Shown: positions 5,673-13,419, counted from the stretch's first letter. The stretch is DNA of 23,370 nucleotides from a virus (IMGVR_UViG_3300042945_000248:1-23370); one strand, 5' to 3'. Translations and numbers: made by a program. The notes: generated from the sequence alone by a model not told the origin.

Positions 5673-8600
5673 GAACATCCTCCAATGTAACTGTTCCATC
5701 TTTTGTTTTACCAAAACTAAATTTATATGCCTTGCCTTCTTCTAGATGCATGTATGCTTTAGAAAATGCTGTAGGAAATACAGTGATTGAATGCAAGTCT
5801 CTTGTAGTATCTGCAAGGGTGAGGGTTGCCATCTTCTTACCTGCCTTTGTCATTCTTGGTTTAAATGATACTACAAACATTTCCTCATCCTTAAAGGGTA
5901 ATTGCTTGTAACTTAAGAATTTAACCAATGCATTGCTAGAATTTTTTATTTCATCAGCAGGTATTGCAGATACAATCCTATTGTCACTTGCAAGAATAAG
6001 ATAACTGCGACCAGTCTCAATGGTCGTACCTTCATCATCAAATATGCCGATGCTCCCAGTTTTGTCCAAAATTTCAATTCTTGACCATCCAGTTCCTCGT
6101 TTAATAGATTTTACCATACCCATTAATATAAATGAGCCTTTCTCCTCAAAGTCTTCAACATCATTAATAAATGCATAATAATGCGAAGGTATTGTAATGT
6201 TGAACTCTGGAAGATTTAAATACTCGTATAGATTTTCTTTAATATCATTATCATTTCTAGGGTTATCTACAAATGTTGCAGCACCAATAGATCTTAGAGC
6301 CTGAAGTGCACGAGAGTTTACTCCGTTACCTTTTGTGAAGGTGAACTCTTCAAGTTCTTTGTAGGACCTAAAAGGCCTTGCTGTAATATATCTTTCTGCA
6401 ATCGTGTCAGATATGTACTTGATAGCGGTGAGTCCAAACCGAATACCTTTACCCTCAATTTTAAAATCTTTATCCGAATCGTTAATGTGAGGTAACTTAA
6501 CAGGAATGCCCATTCTTTTCGCCTCAATAAGATAATCAGTTCGCCCATCTTTATCCTTCTCATTCTTTAATAGTGAATACATAAATTCTAGTGGGTAGTA
6601 GTATTTGAGCCACGCTGTCCAGTACGAGACAGTAGAGTAAGCAACGGCATGCGACTTGTTGAAGGAATACCCAGCATGCGCTTCAAAATCCTGCCAAAGA
6701 TCAAGAGCATCATTAGGGGAAATAAACTTAGAAGCACCACTAATGAACCTATCCTTGAACTCATCAAACTCTTTAGCATCTTTCTTCTTACCAATGATTT
6801 TTCTAACTTTATCTGCTTCCGACATGGACATACCGCCCAAGTGTACGCATGCTTGCATAACTTGCTCTTGGTAAAGAACGCAGCCATATGTGTCTCCTGT
6901 AAACTCTTTCATAATTTGATGGATATAAGATACATTTTGCTTACCGTGTTTGCGAGCAATGTAGTCTTTACCAATTGTATTCATAGCACCTGGACGAACC
7001 AGAGCATTAGATGCAGCCAACTCATTAAGATTTTTTACACCCATCTTAACTAAAAGGTTCGTATATGGTGTTGCTTCACACTGAAACACACCCTTTGTAA
7101 AACCACTTGATAGCATTTCATAAACATTTGCATCTTCAAGGTCAATCTCTAAAAGGTTGATATCTTTAAAATGATTTTCTTTAACCATTTCCAGTGTATC
7201 TTTAATGACGCTCAATGTCTTAAGACCAAGTGCATCAATCTTAATTAAACCAATTCTTTCAGCCTCTTCCATATCGACTGCAACCACTGGAATCCTATCG
7301 TCAGATCCAGTAGCAGAGCGAGTCTCCATCGGCGCAAACCTAAAGATTGGATCTTTACTAGTAACAACTCCTGCAGCGTGAATACCAGTACCCCTAATGC
7401 GACCACGTAATTGCTCTCCATAAACTTCTACCTCTGGATATTTCTCTCTAAATTCTTTTGTTGATTTTGATGTGCAAAAATCATCCCACGTATCTACAGT
7501 CTTTAAGACCTTGTTTACATCTGACAAAGGAATGTTCAACACTCTTGAAACATCTCTAACAATACCCTTGCCAGTAAACTCTAAGAATGTGGCAATAGAT
7601 GCAACATGTCGATACTGTCTAACAAGATAATCCTTTACCTCTTCACGACGAGTATCTTGAATATCTGTGTCAATATCTGGAAAGTCATTACGATCTGGAT
7701 TAATAAATCTAAAGAACAGTAGTCCATATTTGATTGGGTCAATATCAGTAATACCAAGAGAGTAACACAGAAGTGAACCAGCAGAAGAACCACGGCCTGG
7801 ACCTACTAAGATTCCTTCTTTCTTAGCCCAAGCAATCATGCTTTGAACAACAAGAAAGTAGGGACCAAAACTCTTTGCCTTAATGATTTCTAACTCTTCA
7901 TCAAGACGAGCAAGATACGCTTCATCTTTATCTAAACCACGAGCCTTAAGACCCTCAATTGCAAGCAACCTAAGTTCTTTATCTGGATTCTTATACTGTA
8001 CTGGTAGAAGATTTAGACCATCCTTAATATCGTAGTCTTCTACCTTATCGGCAATACTAATAGAGTTGACATACATATCTTCTCTTACTATACCCTGGGA
8101 TTCCATGGCTACCTTCATCTCATCATAAGACAAAAGGTGGATATCGAATTTATTAAAAGACATCTGTCTATCTTCACCGTATAGATAGTCAAGTCGCTTC
8201 ATCATGTCATCATGCTTTGCTGACTTATCGTATGTGGCAGTTTTCTCTACTTTAGCGTGAGAGTTCATCAATAGTTTAAACTCTTGAATTTCCTTTTGTG
8301 ATGGATCAACATGGTGACAGTCTGGGGTAACCACTGTTTGTATTTTAAATTCGTCTGCAAGTTCTGATAATTGTTTGTTAACTTCTGCCCCATTGTGTGG
8401 CATTAATTCCATATAGAAATCATCTTTGAATACACGACTAAACCACTCAATGTGCTTCTTTGCCTGTGCATACTCTCCAAACTCAAGAGCCTTTGCAATG
8501 ATACCGCTTAGACATCCAGATAAAACAATAATACCTTCTGAGTACTTTTCAAGAACTTCAAAGTCAAAGCGTGGCTTATTGAAATATCCTTCAGTCCAAG

Positions 8601-8937
8601 CGATTTCATTAATCTTGTTTAGATTCTCTAAACCAAGTTGGTTCTTAGCGAGAAGGATAATGTGATTATAGATTAGATCTGTTGGCTCTGTGCGTTCTGC
8701 CTTCGGCCTCTTATCAAATCTATCAGCACAAAAATATCCTTCTACGCCAAGAATAGGTTTAACACCCTTTGCTTTTGCAATTCGGTACAGTTCCCGATGC
8801 CCAGATAAAGTTCCATGATCTGTGATAGCCAATGCTGGCATACCAAGTTCAACTGCTCGGTCAATATATTCTTCTGGAGTAGCAACACCATCAAATAATG
8901 AATAGTGTGTATGGATGTGTAGACCTACGTAATTCAT
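5662..8937 (-). CDS. dnaE: DNA polymerase III alpha subunit (C-family, with PHP domain)
   Basis: A 1091-residue replicative polymerase. The N-terminal PHP domain (about residues 1-220) begins LHIHTHYSLFDG, continues with ITDHGTL, GVEGYF and SGCLSG, and ends near PDCHHVDP. The polymerase palm has GPGRGSSAGS at about 379 and PDIDTDI at about 419-425, which supplies catalytic aspartates of family C polymerases. An OB-fold-like stretch (GMVKSIKRGTGWSRIEILD) lies near 930-960. The length is slightly below bacterial DnaE (about 1160). ATG 8937 is chosen because the protein then begins exactly at the PHP motif; it has only a weak ribosome binding site, and a TTG at 8982 would overlap the previous gene. 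No separate proofreading subunit or clamp is seen in the window. Confidence 0.96.
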   Translation of the reverse strand: MNYVGLHIHTHYSLFDGVATPEEYIDRAVELGMPALAITDHGTLSGHRELYRIAKAKGVKPILGVEGYFCADRFDKRPKAERTEPTDLIYNHIILLAKNQLGLENLNKINEIAWTEGYFNKPRFDFEVLEKYSEGIIVLSGCLSGIIAKALEFGEYAQAKKHIEWFSRVFKDDFYMELMPHNGAEVNKQLSELADEFKIQTVVTPDCHHVDPSQKEIQEFKLLMNSHAKVEKTATYDKSAKHDDMMKRLDYLYGEDRQMSFNKFDIHLLSYDEMKVAMESQGIVREDMYVNSISIADKVEDYDIKDGLNLLPVQYKNPDKELRLLAIEGLKARGLDKDEAYLARLDEELEIIKAKSFGPYFLVVQSMIAWAKKEGILVGPGRGSSAGSLLCYSLGITDIDPIKYGLLFFRFINPDRNDFPDIDTDIQDTRREEVKDYLVRQYRHVASIATFLEFTGKGIVRDVSRVLNIPLSDVNKVLKTVDTWDDFCTSKSTKEFREKYPEVEVYGEQLRGRIRGTGIHAAGVVTSKDPIFRFAPMETRSATGSDDRIPVVAVDMEEAERIGLIKIDALGLKTLSVIKDTLEMVKENHFKDINLLEIDLEDANVYEMLSSGFTKGVFQCEATPYTNLLVKMGVKNLNELAASNALVRPGAMNTIGKDYIARKHGKQNVSYIHQIMKEFTGDTYGCVLYQEQVMQACVHLGGMSMSEADKVRKIIGKKKDAKEFDEFKDRFISGASKFISPNDALDLWQDFEAHAGYSFNKSHAVAYSTVSYWTAWLKYYYPLEFMYSLLKNEKDKDGRTDYLIEAKRMGIPVKLPHINDSDKDFKIEGKGIRFGLTAIKYISDTIAERYITARPFRSYKELEEFTFTKGNGVNSRALQALRSIGAATFVDNPRNDNDIKENLYEYLNLPEFNITIPSHYYAFINDVEDFEEKGSFILMGMVKSIKRGTGWSRIEILDKTGSIGIFDDEGTTIETGRSYLILASDNRIVSAIPADEIKNSSNALVKFLSYKQLPFKDEEMFVVSFKPRMTKAGKKMATLTLADTTRDLHSITVFPTAFSKAYMHLEEGKAYKFSFGKTKDGTVTLEDVHVS

Positions 8938-8938
8938 A

Positions 8939-9595
8939 TTACCAATCTGTGTTGGTAGCAGAAGTTGTTGTAGGACCGTCAAAGCCTAGATAAAAGGCTT
9001 CTTGCTCCGCATATGGAATCTTCTTGAGTGCAAGTTCCAATGGGAATGGTTGAACATTAGACCAGTCAAATGGTTCCTTGTCTGGTGCAGATGGAATAAG
9101 TGTGTAATTGGTTTCAGTACCCTGACCATTACGCTTCAACTTCCACTGAACATTTGAGATGCTACCTGTTTCAAGTGCATACTCACGAATAGTGTTGAAT
9201 GATGATTGCTTGCTGATACCCATTGACCAGATTGCAACATATGGCGCTTCAATGCCATCATCTACTAGTACATTGCAGTAGAATCGTAGACGGGCTCTCC
9301 AGCCAGCCTTTGGATCCTTGCGATGCATTTCTTCAGCCCAGTCACGGCCTTCTGATTCCATAGTGTCTACAGCCTTGCGCTTATAGTCCTTTGGGTTTGT
9401 GTGTTCCTTAACGACAAGTGCAAGTCCACGACCTTCGTTGTAGTTTGCTGAGTCTTCGTCTAGTTCTTCAATAAAGCGAATCTTTACTGATTGACCATCG
9501 GCAAGTTTTAGCCACTTTACCTTTGGTGAGTTTTCGTCATACTTTGGCTTATCGAGCAGGGCGTTGATTGCTTTTAATCCCTTTACTACGCTCAT
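8939..9595 (-). CDS. Probable single-stranded DNA-binding protein
   Basis: A 218-residue soluble protein between primase and polymerase. The N-terminal half contains a beta-rich region KWLKLADGQSVKIRFIEEL followed by a long acidic/basic insertion, and then RARLRFYCNVLV and YVAIWSMGISKQ strands, compatible with an OB-fold like those annotated as phage single-stranded DNA-binding proteins. The C-terminus ends TSATNTDW and lacks the acidic DDDIPF-like tip of bacterial SSB; no gp32-type zinc ligands are seen. It starts at ATG 9595 with a strong GAAGGAG about six bases upstream, one of the better binding sites in the replication block, as expected for a protein needed in large amounts. The call depends on gene position and fold-like pattern rather than a decisive motif. 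Confidence 0.55.
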   Translation of the reverse strand: MSVVKGLKAINALLDKPKYDENSPKVKWLKLADGQSVKIRFIEELDEDSANYNEGRGLALVVKEHTNPKDYKRKAVDTMESEGRDWAEEMHRKDPKAGWRARLRFYCNVLVDDGIEAPYVAIWSMGISKQSSFNTIREYALETGSISNVQWKLKRNGQGTETNYTLIPSAPDKEPFDWSNVQPFPLELALKKIPYAEQEAFYLGFDGPTTTSATNTDW

Positions 9596-9613
9596 GTTTT
9601 CTCCTTCGTGTTG

Positions 9614-9630
9614 TTTATATTAGTTTAGCA
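9614..9630 (-). promoter_or_regulatory. Candidate regulatory element before the SSB-like gene
   Basis: Minus-strand TGCTAAACTAATATAAA overlaps the last codons and stop of the primase gene and lies about 18 bases before the SSB-like ATG. It matches 15 of 17 positions of TGCTATACTTATATAAA found before the Cas4-like gene. Both may be weak extended -10 promoters; the primase coding constraint and AT-richness could explain this copy instead. Confidence 0.25.
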
Positions 9631-10543
9631 TAGACGATATAGATTTGTCAAAATCAAACTCAAGGCTCTTAATTGAATCATCATCCATATCCCCAATGTC
9701 TTTATATTTTTTATCTAACTGAATTACGCTAACAGCAGAACCAAGTTTTTCAATTAACTTATCTTTCATAATGCCACCAGCCTCATCATTATCTGCAACT
9801 AGTACAATGTTTGGAAAGTACTTCTCTAATAGTCTAACTTGTGAGATAGACACATTAGCACCCAGAGTTGCAACTGCTGGGAAACCTACTTGATCTAGTC
9901 GTATTGCATCAAACGATGACTCTACAACATATACCGTACTTGAACTTTTTACTCTGTGCAAGTTAAATAGTATCTTGCCTTTAGGAAGTCCAGGTGTATT
10001 CTTAAATTCTTTGCCTTCAATTGTTCTCGCAACAAAACCGATTGTCATTCCATCTGGAGACTGCATTGGTATTGTAACTGAGTCTTGCTTTTCAGAAAAT
10101 CCTAAATTAAATTTTACCACAGATTCACGAGTTATCCTTCTTCCTTCAAAGTATCTCATGGCTCTTGGAGACTCTAATGCTTGATTATTTAATCTTTTAA
10201 TAAGTAACTCGTCGTATTGAACAAAATCTGGGGCTGCGTACATTGCCTTATTGACAACCTTTTCAATATCTGTTTCTGTTTGCTTACTCTTAATGTAGCG
10301 AACAGTTTCAAAATATGTTCTGCCAGTCATATGCATTATAAATTCTTCAAGACCCTTTGTTGTTTGACATCCAAAACAAAAAAACAAGCCACTCTCATTA
10401 GATACTTCTCCTGCTGGAGTTCTACTATTGTTGTGGTATGGGCAAAAGATTATAAAGTTATTTCCAAACTCTGCCTCAATATCTACTCCAGCACCGTTTA
10501 GCACTCTGCGAATTTGTTCTTCGCTATAAATATTACTTGCCAT
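9620..10543 (-). CDS. dnaG: DnaG-type DNA primase
   Basis: A 307-residue primase that makes RNA primers for the phage polymerase. A CHC2-type zinc-binding domain is present (Cys34, His37, Cys56, Cys59 in CPYHNNS and CFGC). The TOPRIM catalytic core shows VVESSFDA with Glu208 and LVADNDEAG with Asp251/Asp253, preceded by the RNA-polymerase-domain motif GFVARTIEG. It is much shorter than bacterial DnaG (about 580 residues) and ends soon after TOPRIM, so the C-terminal helicase-interaction domain is missing. The start at ATG 10543 has AAGGA about nine bases upstream and overlaps the helicase stop by 11 bases; the longer TTG start at 10579 is less likely. Its direct coupling to the helicase gene suggests the two proteins are made together. 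Confidence 0.9.
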   Translation of the reverse strand: MASNIYSEEQIRRVLNGAGVDIEAEFGNNFIIFCPYHNNSRTPAGEVSNESGLFFCFGCQTTKGLEEFIMHMTGRTYFETVRYIKSKQTETDIEKVVNKAMYAAPDFVQYDELLIKRLNNQALESPRAMRYFEGRRITRESVVKFNLGFSEKQDSVTIPMQSPDGMTIGFVARTIEGKEFKNTPGLPKGKILFNLHRVKSSSTVYVVESSFDAIRLDQVGFPAVATLGANVSISQVRLLEKYFPNIVLVADNDEAGGIMKDKLIEKLGSAVSVIQLDKKYKDIGDMDDDSIKSLEFDFDKSISSMLN

Positions 10544-11756
10544 CTTCAAAGTCCTTGTATCTATAGTAGCCCTTGTCAAAGTCGACCTGTACTAAAAAAT
10601 CACCCATAAAGCCATTACGGTTTTTTCTAAAGACACATTCAATAATATCGCTATTGGCTCCTCTGCCAAGTGCAAGTAGCCAGTCAGCATCATAAGAAAT
10701 CTGTCTTGACCATGCGGTTTGTCCAAGAGTAGGTGGAGTGCTTAAGTCTTTTACATCATCAGGTGTGGCAGATGAGATAGCAATGATAGGCACTTCTTCA
10801 CTAATAGACATTAGTTTAAGTTCTCGTGAAAGGTTCTTCATCTTTACCGTTTCGTTATCAGCCCTTTGGTTTGGACTCATCAACTGAAGATAATCTACTA
10901 CAACAAAGTCAGGCTTGTACTGGTCAATTTTTCCACGGATCACAGAAGGTGTTACCTCTCCACCTGAATCATTTGAAATAATGTGAAACTCTGGGCGACC
11001 CTCTACCTTATTTGCATGCCATTTGCGAAGCATGTCAATCTCAACCTCACCATTTGACAATTTACGATGAGACCAAAGTCCCTCACCCATAATTGCAAAT
11101 ACACGATTACGAACTTCTGTCTCAGACATTTCAAGTGAGATAATCATAGGAGACTTTCCTTGCTTCCATGCCTGTACAGCAAAGTACAAAGCCATCCAAG
11201 ACTTACCGATACCTGGATAAGCAAGAAACACTCCAAGTTGACCTGGCATAATTCCAGCAGGAAGATAGTTATCAAAACCTGGAAGACCAGTTTTAATACC
11301 AATGGCTCCTAATTCATTTTGCTTTTTAACTCTTTCAAAATATGCAACCGCATCTTCAAGATCTGTTGCATCAATATCACGAATTGCTGCGGTATTTTTT
11401 TTAAGTTCTGATGTCTTTGTAATAAGATGTTCGAGTGCACCAACACCATTTCCGCCTTGAACCTCTCCTGCTGCATTACGAAGAATATCCTTTAGGCTGT
11501 CATTTAAATATTCTGTTTGAAGTTCTTCTAGGTGATGCTTTGTAGAACCTACTCCAGGAACGGGCTCAAAGTCTCTAAACTTTTCTCTAACAAGATCTGC
11601 TGGGGGAAGACACTGATTGTTTTCAGAGTATAAACGAATAAAGTTCCAGATATCGTTGTGGGTTCTTAGCAGTGTTTCAACATTGGCTTGTAGCAAAACA
11701 TGTATCTGCTTATCTTCTAGTAAAGCAGAAATTACTTTTGCCTCTGTGTTATTCAC
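10533..11756 (-). CDS. dnaB: DnaB-type replicative DNA helicase
   Basis: A 407-residue ring helicase of the RecA-like superfamily 4. The ATPase domain has Walker A AYPGIGKS at about 179-186, the DnaB motif ISLEMSE at about 206-212 with catalytic Glu209, Walker B FVVVDYLQLM at about 284-293, and a C-terminal SRQISYDADW and FRKNRNG region that carries the arginine finger and DNA-binding loop of the family. The N-terminal 120 residues are helical and shorter than the usual DnaB dimerisation domain. The start is a GTG at 11756 with AAGGAG seven bases upstream and overlaps the preceding stop in GTGAATAA. It directly precedes the primase in the operon, as expected for a replisome cassette. Confidence 0.93.
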   Translation of the reverse strand: MNNTEAKVISALLEDKQIHVLLQANVETLLRTHNDIWNFIRLYSENNQCLPPADLVREKFRDFEPVPGVGSTKHHLEELQTEYLNDSLKDILRNAAGEVQGGNGVGALEHLITKTSELKKNTAAIRDIDATDLEDAVAYFERVKKQNELGAIGIKTGLPGFDNYLPAGIMPGQLGVFLAYPGIGKSWMALYFAVQAWKQGKSPMIISLEMSETEVRNRVFAIMGEGLWSHRKLSNGEVEIDMLRKWHANKVEGRPEFHIISNDSGGEVTPSVIRGKIDQYKPDFVVVDYLQLMSPNQRADNETVKMKNLSRELKLMSISEEVPIIAISSATPDDVKDLSTPPTLGQTAWSRQISYDADWLLALGRGANSDIIECVFRKNRNGFMGDFLVQVDFDKGYYRYKDFEDGK

Positions 11757-12057
11757 TTAACCACTCCTTAGCCAATGCCCTGCGCTCTTTACGCTCTTTG
11801 TAATCTTGTTCTACTTCTAGTTTACCACTAATAATTTTTTCTGCATTATAAGCAAAATAATTCCATGTTGGCTCTTGAGATATGGAAAAGTAATATTCTA
11901 AAAGATCGTAGCATTGAGAAATACCGTACGACTCTATCAGAGCATCTGCTGACCATTGGTCAACATTAAGATTCATGTTTGACTTTTGCTCATACCTTTG
12001 AAGATATAGTTTATTAAATCTACTGAGCAAAGCCATTCGGTCTTTGCGGTCAGCCAC
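11749..12057 (-). CDS. Small helical protein next to the helicase; possible helicase loader
   Basis: A 102-residue basic protein translated just before the helicase, with which it overlaps by eight bases. It is predicted to be helical with a central aromatic-rich stretch (CYDLLEYYFSISQ, then TWNYFAYNAEKII) and a charged end (YKERKERRALAKEW). Start is a GTG at 12057 that overlaps the preceding stop in TAGTG; ATG at 12036 is an alternative. There is no ATPase motif, so it cannot be a DnaC-like loader. Size and tight coupling to dnaB make a non-enzymatic helicase loader or adaptor an attractive but unproven idea. Confidence 0.65.
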   Translation of the reverse strand: MADRKDRMALLSRFNKLYLQRYEQKSNMNLNVDQWSADALIESYGISQCYDLLEYYFSISQEPTWNYFAYNAEKIISGKLEVEQDYKERKERRALAKEWLSE

Positions 12058-12263
12058 TATTCGTTAATTTCTTCTTTGGCTTCGTTGATCTTGTCAGTAA
12101 GTTTATCTTCAACAAACTTGTATACACGCTCAAATGCTTCGTTTGTTGTTTCTCCATCACGCTTGCTGTCAACTACACCAAGGTCAAGTCTCAATGACTG
12201 AAAGTTGCCTAGATTTAGTGTATAGCCTAGCGTTACATTTATCTTAGTTGAATCGTTTTCCAT
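12057..12263 (-). CDS. 68-aa conserved phage protein of unknown function
   Basis: A small acidic protein with a beta-strand-like N-terminal half, INVTLGYTLNLGNFQSLRLD, followed by a helical half EAFERVYKFVEDKL and an acidic tail. The pattern of a short Leu-Gly-Asn-x-x-Ser-Leu-Arg-Leu-Asp strand pair and an EAFERVY helix is one I associate with small proteins found in many phage replication regions, but no function is known to me. The ATG at 12263 lies 18 bases after the preceding stop and is preceded closely by GGGTGGGGA. It overlaps the next gene by one base (TAGTG). Confidence 0.7.
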   Translation of the reverse strand: MENDSTKINVTLGYTLNLGNFQSLRLDLGVVDSKRDGETTNEAFERVYKFVEDKLTDKINEAKEEINE

Positions 12264-12281
12264 TCCCCACCCGTTTCTATT

Positions 12282-12824
12282 TTAAATACTTTCAGACCAG
12301 ACTGGTATATATCTTCCATCTTCGGTCCTTGTATATGTAAGTATACCGTCTCCCATTCGCCGTGTCAATTCTTGGCTAGTAGGAGTCATGTTGTTTGTTA
12401 TTAATTTGTCTTTTCTTGGTTGTCCAATATGTATACTTGCAAGTATAGCACGTATTTCTCTTACCTGTGATTCTGAATAGTATGCTCTTACTTGCCAATG
12501 TCTCTCTCCATTTAACTGTGCCCCAATTGGTGCTGGGATCATTCCTCGTTTAATTAATGTTGGAATATACTTCCTATGTCTATTGACAAGAACAGCAGTT
12601 TCTGCTACACTATATGCTCGCTCTTTACTTTTTTTAAAATCTGATAAGAGGCATGTCTCTAATCTATCTTTAGTAATATTGTAAAACGTAACCATGCCAG
12701 TAGATCTTGATCTATGATGAACTCTTACTAAGTCACCATTAAGAAACCATACTCTAACTTTGCCTTTTATTACAGGCTCGTTATTGTATTCTTCGCTCTG
12801 GATTTTTCCTTTAGTAGTAGCCAT
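12282..12824 (-). CDS. MerR/excisionase-like helix-turn-helix regulator
   Basis: A 180-residue DNA-binding protein. The N-terminal part (residues 20-60) is beta-rich (KGKVRVWFLNGDLVRVHH), the middle (about 70-120) reads as a winged helix-turn-helix of the MerR/excisionase kind: YSVAETAVLVNRHRKYIPTL followed by IKRGMIPAPIG and a wing-like HWQVRAY. The C-terminal end (PVWSESI) shows no enzymatic motif. The ATG at 12824 has AGGAAGG about five bases upstream, so this start is well supported even though it lies 55 bases inside the preceding zinc-ribbon gene. It sits at the junction of tail and replication genes and could regulate the switch between them; a perfect 16-base palindrome lies inside its own coding region. 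Confidence 0.75.
   Translation of the reverse strand: MATTKGKIQSEEYNNEPVIKGKVRVWFLNGDLVRVHHRSRSTGMVTFYNITKDRLETCLLSDFKKSKERAYSVAETAVLVNRHRKYIPTLIKRGMIPAPIGAQLNGERHWQVRAYYSESQVREIRAILASIHIGQPRKDKLITNNMTPTSQELTRRMGDGILTYTRTEDGRYIPVWSESI
12432..12447. repeat. Perfect 16-bp palindrome inside the HTH regulator gene
   Basis: TATACTTGCAAGTATA is identical to its own reverse complement. Read on the minus strand it is directly preceded by TGC, making TGCTATACTTGCAAG, which shares the ten bases TGCTATACTT with the candidate promoter before the Cas4-like gene. About 85 bases to the left, at 12331-12346, GTATATGTAAGTATAC has 5-base inverted arms and a similar half-site. The size fits a dimeric repressor operator, but the bases also encode protein (ILASIHI), so chance is possible. 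Confidence 0.35.
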
Positions 12825-12961
12825 TTGCCTTCCTGACTTTGTGTTGGGGGGTGGTAAAATGTTCTAAATCCGCACATCATGCAAAAAGTTTCCATATGAT
12901 CTATGCTTGTATACTGTCTATCAAGAAACACTCTGCCCTTGCACTTACCACAGACTAGCAT
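12770..12961 (-). CDS. Small zinc-ribbon protein
   Basis: A 63-residue protein with an intact zinc ribbon: Cys4, Cys7 (CGKC) and Cys27, Cys30 (CMMC), separated by 19 residues, followed by FRTFYHPPT and a Lys-rich tail. Phages carry many such mini zinc ribbons; some act as nucleic-acid-binding or transcription-modulating proteins. It starts at ATG 12961 without a strong ribosome binding site, 14 bases after the stop of the 147-aa virion gene. Its last 55 bases overlap the HTH regulator gene in another frame, a long overlap for this genome. The zinc site and its position upstream of a regulator suggest a regulatory role; this is inference. Confidence 0.65.
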   Translation of the reverse strand: MLVCGKCKGRVFLDRQYTSIDHMETFCMMCGFRTFYHPPTQSQEGKWLLLKEKSRAKNTITSL

Positions 12962-12975
12962 ATCAAATCTTTCAT

Positions 12976-13419
12976 TTAGTTTGGTATTCCAATTATAATT
13001 AAGTTAACAGCCAAAGACAAATCTCCTGATGCACCAAACCTAACAACTCCATCTACCTTGGATGTTGTTATATTTTGCAAGATTACTGTTACATTTTGAC
13101 CAGCAGGTGTTCCACCAACGTTGACTGCTGTTGCAGTAACGATAGGAGCATACTTATAATCACTAGGAAAACTGTAAGAAAATGGTTTTTCGGATGATGC
13201 TGAAACGGTACTGTTGTTTGCAATGCTAACATATCCACCAACAAATCTGGTTTCTGATGTCTTTACGCTTTGCTTGCCTGCTGTTCCAGAATCAATAGTT
13301 GTATAGTTATATGTAGCAGAAGATACTTGTGTTGATAGATCATTAATCGTATCTGCTAATTGATAAATATATGAAACATCAAGAGGTTGCCCTCTTTCTG
13401 GTAGTGGTACTTTTGCCAT
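12976..13419 (-). CDS. Putative virion protein (tail fibre/receptor-binding type)
   Basis: A 147-residue protein with a short helical N-terminus (DVSYIYQLADTINDLSTQV) and a beta-rich, Thr/Ser/Val/Asn-rich remainder. The end, YAPIVTATAVNVGG then NVTVILQNIT and LIIIGIPN, resembles the small beta-sandwich (H-type-lectin-like) domains at the ends of phage tail or baseplate proteins. It has the best ribosome binding site in the window (AGGAGG, six bases before ATG 13419) and lies behind a 25-base gap holding a possible promoter, so it is probably made in quantity. It follows other tail genes; a receptor-binding or fibre-tip role is plausible but not shown. Confidence 0.6.
   Translation of the reverse strand: MAKVPLPERGQPLDVSYIYQLADTINDLSTQVSSATYNYTTIDSGTAGKQSVKTSETRFVGGYVSIANNSTVSASSEKPFSYSFPSDYKYAPIVTATAVNVGGTPAGQNVTVILQNITTSKVDGVVRFGASGDLSLAVNLIIIGIPN

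Noticed and set aside
5673-5714. TTG-initiated extension of RecA by 14 residues
   Set aside because: A GGAGG six bases before ATG 5672 fits that start; the longer form would run deep into the polymerase frame with no binding site.
6318-6887. Additional minus-strand frames of 81 and 99 aa inside the polymerase gene
   Set aside because: They are out-of-frame shadows of the polymerase with low-complexity Leu/Ser composition and no domain features.
6649-7053. 134-aa plus-strand open frame opposite the polymerase gene
   Set aside because: It lies wholly antisense to the conserved polymerase core, has no recognisable domain or upstream ribosome binding site, and all supported genes are on the minus strand. 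The same reasoning rejects the other plus-strand frames in the window.
8938-8982. TTG-initiated extension of the polymerase by 15 residues
   Set aside because: The extra residues overlap the SSB-like gene, are not PHP-like, and the ATG at 8937 starts the protein directly at the first PHP motif.
12962-12975. Very short ATG frame (MKDLIC) between the 147-aa and 63-aa genes
   Set aside because: Only six codons, ends inside the zinc-ribbon gene start, no supporting signal.
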